From the NCBI GenBank assembly GCA_037447655.1, contig JBBHKE010001874.1:236099-296098 (forward strand): a stretch of DNA of 60,000 bases. Direction: 5' to 3'. Positions 56,555 to 60,000 of this stretch are shown piece by piece. Each line of letters opens with the position of its first letter. Positions within the stretch are counted from its first letter, which is position 1. Made by a program: the position numbers and the translations under genes. The stretch comes from Zygnema cylindricum (lineage: Eukaryota; Streptophyta; Zygnematophyceae; Zygnematales; Zygnemataceae). The notes below the pieces were generated by a model. The model ran no database searches. It saw nothing but the letters and a program-made list of their open reading frames with translations, and was not told the DNA's origin.

Positions 56555-58386
56555 ACGGTGTTTCCACAAATATGACAACCTGTCAATGTCAAATATCACC
56601 ATTTTCGATAGTCGACGGTTCAGGTATGATTTATTTCGAATTCCATTTAGGATGGCTTTAATGTACATGTCATTATAACTTGTTTTGTTAATAAATTTAT
56701 ATATTTGAGCTTCATCACTATTTTCTTATCAATAATTCATACTCGTTCGCTTATATTTATTTTTTTGTTATTATTTGTATGTCATGATGTTGTTTTTTAT
56801 TTGTCTATCCATAAAAATAAAATTCGTTTTGGTAGAAACCTTCTTATTGATCATGGTTAGTAATTGTATGATAATTTATTATTGTTTTTTTTTTTTTCGC
56901 AAATTTTCAAGCATTTTGTCAAGAATTGTTTGATGTTGGTGTTTCGTCCAACAAAAGTGTTGACATCGACCAGCTACTTCCGTCCGTAAATAGCGTAGAA
57001 AACTACATTATATCTTTTGTCAAAAATATTCGTAGTTTGATCATCCCAAAACTTACTAAAATTATTGATAGCAATAGTTTTGTCGCATTTACGACCTATC
57101 TCTGGACCAAGACGGTAAAAAGAACCTCATTCATATCATTCATATCAGTAATCGCTCATGTTATCGACAAATAATATAAAATTCTCGCACGCACGCTTCA
57201 AGTCGATCATTTTCCAAAGGAAAAACATACCGTGGAAAATGTTTAACGGCTTTCAAAAATTGTTTAACCAAATTTGAAATGTCCAATTTTGTTGTTTTGG
57301 AAAATCGTTGTGTTGTTGTGACCGACAGCGGCTCTAACCTGTGTGCGGTTGAAGGTCTGCCAAGTATATTTACTTAGATACCTTGCGCGGACCATAAAAT
57401 TGCTACAACTGTGACAACCATACTTCAAAAGTAGGCGTTTTTATGGTAGGCCTTTGGTCGGCACCTTTATCGTAAGTTGTGTTATGGGCTTTACGTGTGA
57501 TCTTTTTAGATCACTACTTTGATCAGCGACCGTCCGATTGTCCGAATCTGACGGTGTAAATAAACTTTTTTGGTCCGAATTTTTAATTGGTCAAATTTTT
57601 GGTTCGAATATTTTTATTGGTCCGAATAGGTATGAATACAATATGGGTCTTAAGGTCATATTGTATGTTTTGCATACAATAGGCATATTGTATGGGCCTA
57701 CTTTCACCTACTTTTGAACTATGGTGACAACGATTTTGAACAAGAGCGGAACTTCCTAAAAATACAAATACGATGTGGAAGTTCTTGATTGTTTGATATA
57801 ATTGACTCTTGTAAATCATTGGTCACGTTTTTCAAACAGATTAATTTACAAAATCTTTTGAAAAACACTTTAAAACAAGAAAACGCAATGTGGTGGAATT
57901 CTTTGTTCCGAATGCTTAACAATGTTTACGATGCATTCAATGAGATAGGATCAATCGCTCAAGCAAAAAATAAATTGATACTTTTTGCTTGTACAGAAAA
58001 GACCCAACTTACCGAACTTATACGATTTTTGGAAAGGTTTCAATAAGCGACCAAGTTGGAAAAATTTAAATAACCAACTTTACATTTGGTTGTGTTTGAA
58101 AGATCGTCACTACATAACCACCGTAAGATAAGAAAACATCATACAATGACGATGAAAAACAATGCCCCGCCGATTCCCCAAACTTGCAAAACTTGAAAAA
58201 ACTTTTTAAGAAATTTGCACTACCGAAGTGGGGCCTTCACGAGTATCATATTGTCGCGGCTCTTTTAGATCCCCGTCAAAAACATAGGCTTGAAATAATT
58301 GGGGTATCGAAAACCGAAATTGAAAGCGTAAGGGTCAAACTTCGAGAACTCGCAAATGAACTCGGTGATGACGTTGATTTTGGTAG
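56555..58386 (+). mobile_element. Truncated hAT copy 2 with transposase remnant
   Basis: It matches hAT copy 1 from 41484 (ACGGTGTTTCCACAAATATG) to 42985. Both ends are lost: the left borders the H2 LTR, the right is cut by the G2 LTR. Coding pieces are FDVGVSSNKSVDIDQLLPSV, WWNSLFRMLNNVYDAFNEIG and KKFALPKWGLHEYHIVAALL, with LLDPRQKHRLE. WWNSLF at about 57892 is intact here but mutated in copy 1. It carries the M1 MITE at 57418-57724. Confidence 0.87.
57418..57724 (-). mobile_element. M1 MITE, 307 bp, inside hAT copy 2
   Basis: Termini CCATACTTCAAAAGTAGG and (reverse complement of right end) CCATAGTTCAAAAGTAGG. TGACAA flanks it on both sides (57412-57417 and 57725-57730). hAT copy 1 has the uninterrupted TGTGACACCGATTTTG at the same place (42329-42344). 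Inside are paired CATACAATATG words able to form a hairpin and a 3-fold TTGGTCCGAAT/TTGGTCAAAT/TTGGTTCGAAT repeat. A second, LTR-truncated copy is at 9743. Confidence 0.88.
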
Positions 58387-59352
58387 TGTAACAGCAATAG
58401 CGGATCGAACTTGTTTATAAAGGGATATTTAGGTGTTATGATTATAGAGTACTAAATTTGGTAGACGTCCGCAAAAGAATCACGCTATTTGGAGTTATAT
58501 TTTAAAAGTTTAGCGATGGGTGCATTTAGGTGACAGCGTGGGGTCTAAATAACAAGTGGGTATCATTGAAACGGGTTAAGGGTCAAATTAGTACCGAAAT
58601 TACGTGTGTACGTTTCATAAAGTTCTAATGAAACGTTTAGTATGCACGGTGGTTCGTTTCGTACAAATTTTAGTACGAAACGTCACTTTTACTTAAAGGA
58701 ATTTCGTAGGAAGTTTCGCGTGCGAAATTTGTTACGCACGATCGTGCGAAGTCGCGTTTCGTTTGGCGCGCACTTTTGCACGTAAATGTTACGTAGTGAA
58801 ACGTAACGTTTGATTGGTTAGTAAAGTGCTAAGTAGTTAGTAAGAGATTTCGCACGTTTTTGCATTGGTCAGTCTGAGTCTTTGCTGATCAATGATTGGC
58901 CCAGGTAAAAGCCTGTTAAAACGGAACGTTGACTCTGGCCTGGCGAGTCCAGGGCGATGATGGATAAATAGTGAAGTGTAAGAGGAGAGTAGACATCTTT
59001 TCCTTTGGAAAAGTTTGTGGAAATTCCGGCTGATCTTGGTCCTGAGCGATTAATACCAAATTGGAGAAAAGGCATTTTGCATTGAAATCTCTTACTAACT
59101 AAATAGTGTTTTAGTAGTTAAGAGATAGAATTATTAAGAGTGGAGAGTAGAGGAAACACTTTAAATTGAAGGGTTGAGCCACGAGGGCAAGAGACCAAGC
59201 TAATGTTATGTGGACAGAAGCTTCTTTTCAATTAAAGTTTATCCTTATGTGAGTGTTTTCCAATGTGGATGTGTATTTTCCAATGTGTGGAATGTGTGGT
59301 TGGAATTGTTTGTAGTAATGGGATTTTCTGAGAGGTAGGAGATCCTATTACA
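58387..59352 (+). repeat. 5' LTR of LTR retrotransposon G2
   Basis: 966 bp, TGTAACAGCAATAGCGG to GATCCTATTACA. It interrupts hAT copy 2 after GGTAG. It is the same family as 46240-47216, with moderate divergence. Confidence 0.88.
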
Positions 59353-59354
59353 TA

Positions 59355-59366
59355 TGGTATCAAAGC
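59355..59366 (+). promoter_or_regulatory. Primer-binding site of G2
   Basis: TGGTATCAAAGC two bases after the LTR, as in G1. Confidence 0.82.
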
Positions 59367-60000
59367 TTTGGTTAGAAACCAGGGAGAAGTTTGCTCACCC
59401 GAAAATCGATTGCCGTGACCGGTGAGGGTGCTCTAACCTGTGTCGGTAGAACCACAATGTGAAGTGGTAGGGGATTGGAGGGAAACTGAGTGATCACACT
59501 GCCAGCGGCCGCTGGTTAGATGTGGGGCGTGCTCAGGTCCTAAGGACTAAGGCGGGGTGGGCAGTGTAGCCACCGCCGAAGCTCACTCCAATTACCTAGA
59601 GGCCAAACAAACTTGCCTTCTCCTAGCAATGATTCATGTGTAGAGGGAGGGCTTGAAGCCATGAAGGGTGAGGATGTGAGGATTATAGAACAAAAGATCC
59701 TGATGTAGTGGGAAATGGGGAATTTGCTTAAGGAGGAGAAGGAAAGTGGAGTACTTTACTTCTTCAAGAGCAAAGGAGTCCAGAAATGACTCAAAACTTT
59801 TCAAACCCTAAATTGTTACCTTTGATTGATTTCAGTTTTGCTGTTGCAAAATTTATGGTTAAATCTTACCTTTGGGAGCTTTCAATTTTTGCTATTGCAA
59901 AATTGGTGGGGAAATTCTTACATTTCTGTTTCAATGTTGGGAAATTGAAAATTTGAATTTGTACTAACTTACTTTCAATATTTTTTTAATTTCTCAGATT
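59367..60000 (+). mobile_element. G2 leader, continuing beyond the window
   Basis: It aligns with the G1 leader (GTCACCGTGCTAG-like CACACTGCCAGCGG, GGGCTTGAAGCCATGAAGGGTGAG, TCAAACCCTAAATTGTTACC) and has the 130-bp segment once. Gag would begin just past the window end. Confidence 0.85.

Overview
This is a eukaryotic nuclear window. It has spliced genes with GT..AG introns, LTR retrotransposons, hAT and Tc1/mariner-type DNA transposons, and large low-complexity tracts. The host is not identified. A clear INTS11 (Integrator endonuclease) gene argues against yeasts and other typical ascomycetes, and fits a streptophyte, an alga or another protist. Clusters of AACCCTAA motifs and a TGGTATCAAAGC primer-binding site are also common in plant-like genomes but do not prove that origin. 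Only two host genes can be supported; nearly everything else is mobile DNA or simple repeat.

Layout. 1-1337: 3' end and 3' LTR of a Copia element (A), apparently inside an INTS11 intron. 1563-4278: the last three exons of INTS11, with a tandem array made from copies of an exon-intron boundary. 4279-9742: no convincing gene, G-rich and T-rich tracts, a 536-bp Tc1/mariner-type MITE and small tandem repeats. 9743-28951: a nested Copia cluster. Element A2 starts at 10000, element C interrupts its gag, complete element B (11972-18165, 5-bp target duplication) interrupts the 5' LTR of C, and minus-strand element D interrupts element E. An assembly gap (21115-21124) hides some junctions. 29200-31450: a decayed minus-strand gag element (H1). 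33300-35940: a GC-rich tandem/inverted repeat cluster and three MITE copies or ends, one with a paralogous empty site beside it. 36253-40479: a six-exon S41-family peptidase gene with a frameshift near its start. 41097-44450: a structurally complete but decayed hAT element with a perfect 8-bp target duplication. 46240-48995: 5' LTR, leader and gag of element G1. 48996-52473: two related LTRs facing outward in inverted orientation, inside the G1 gag. 53230-56554: H2, a second copy of the minus-strand gag element. 56555-58386: a truncated second hAT copy carrying a 307-bp MITE. 58387-60000: 5' LTR and leader of G2, running off the window.

The main observations are these. (1) INTS11 carries five tandem copies of one exon 3' edge plus 5' splice site. 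(2) The Copia families in 10-29 kb start gag inside the 5' LTR and translate through a primer-binding site complementary to the anticodon arm of initiator tRNA-Met. (3) Three related LTR families each hold an antisense tRNA-like segment at about the same distance from the LTR start, and the tRNA identity seems to differ. (4) There is a 3.5-kb inverted LTR pair. (5) Several insertions are dated or polarised by target duplications and empty sites within the window. All retrotransposon reading frames with pol present carry stops, frameshifts or lost catalytic residues, except the partial element A frame, which is open to its natural end.
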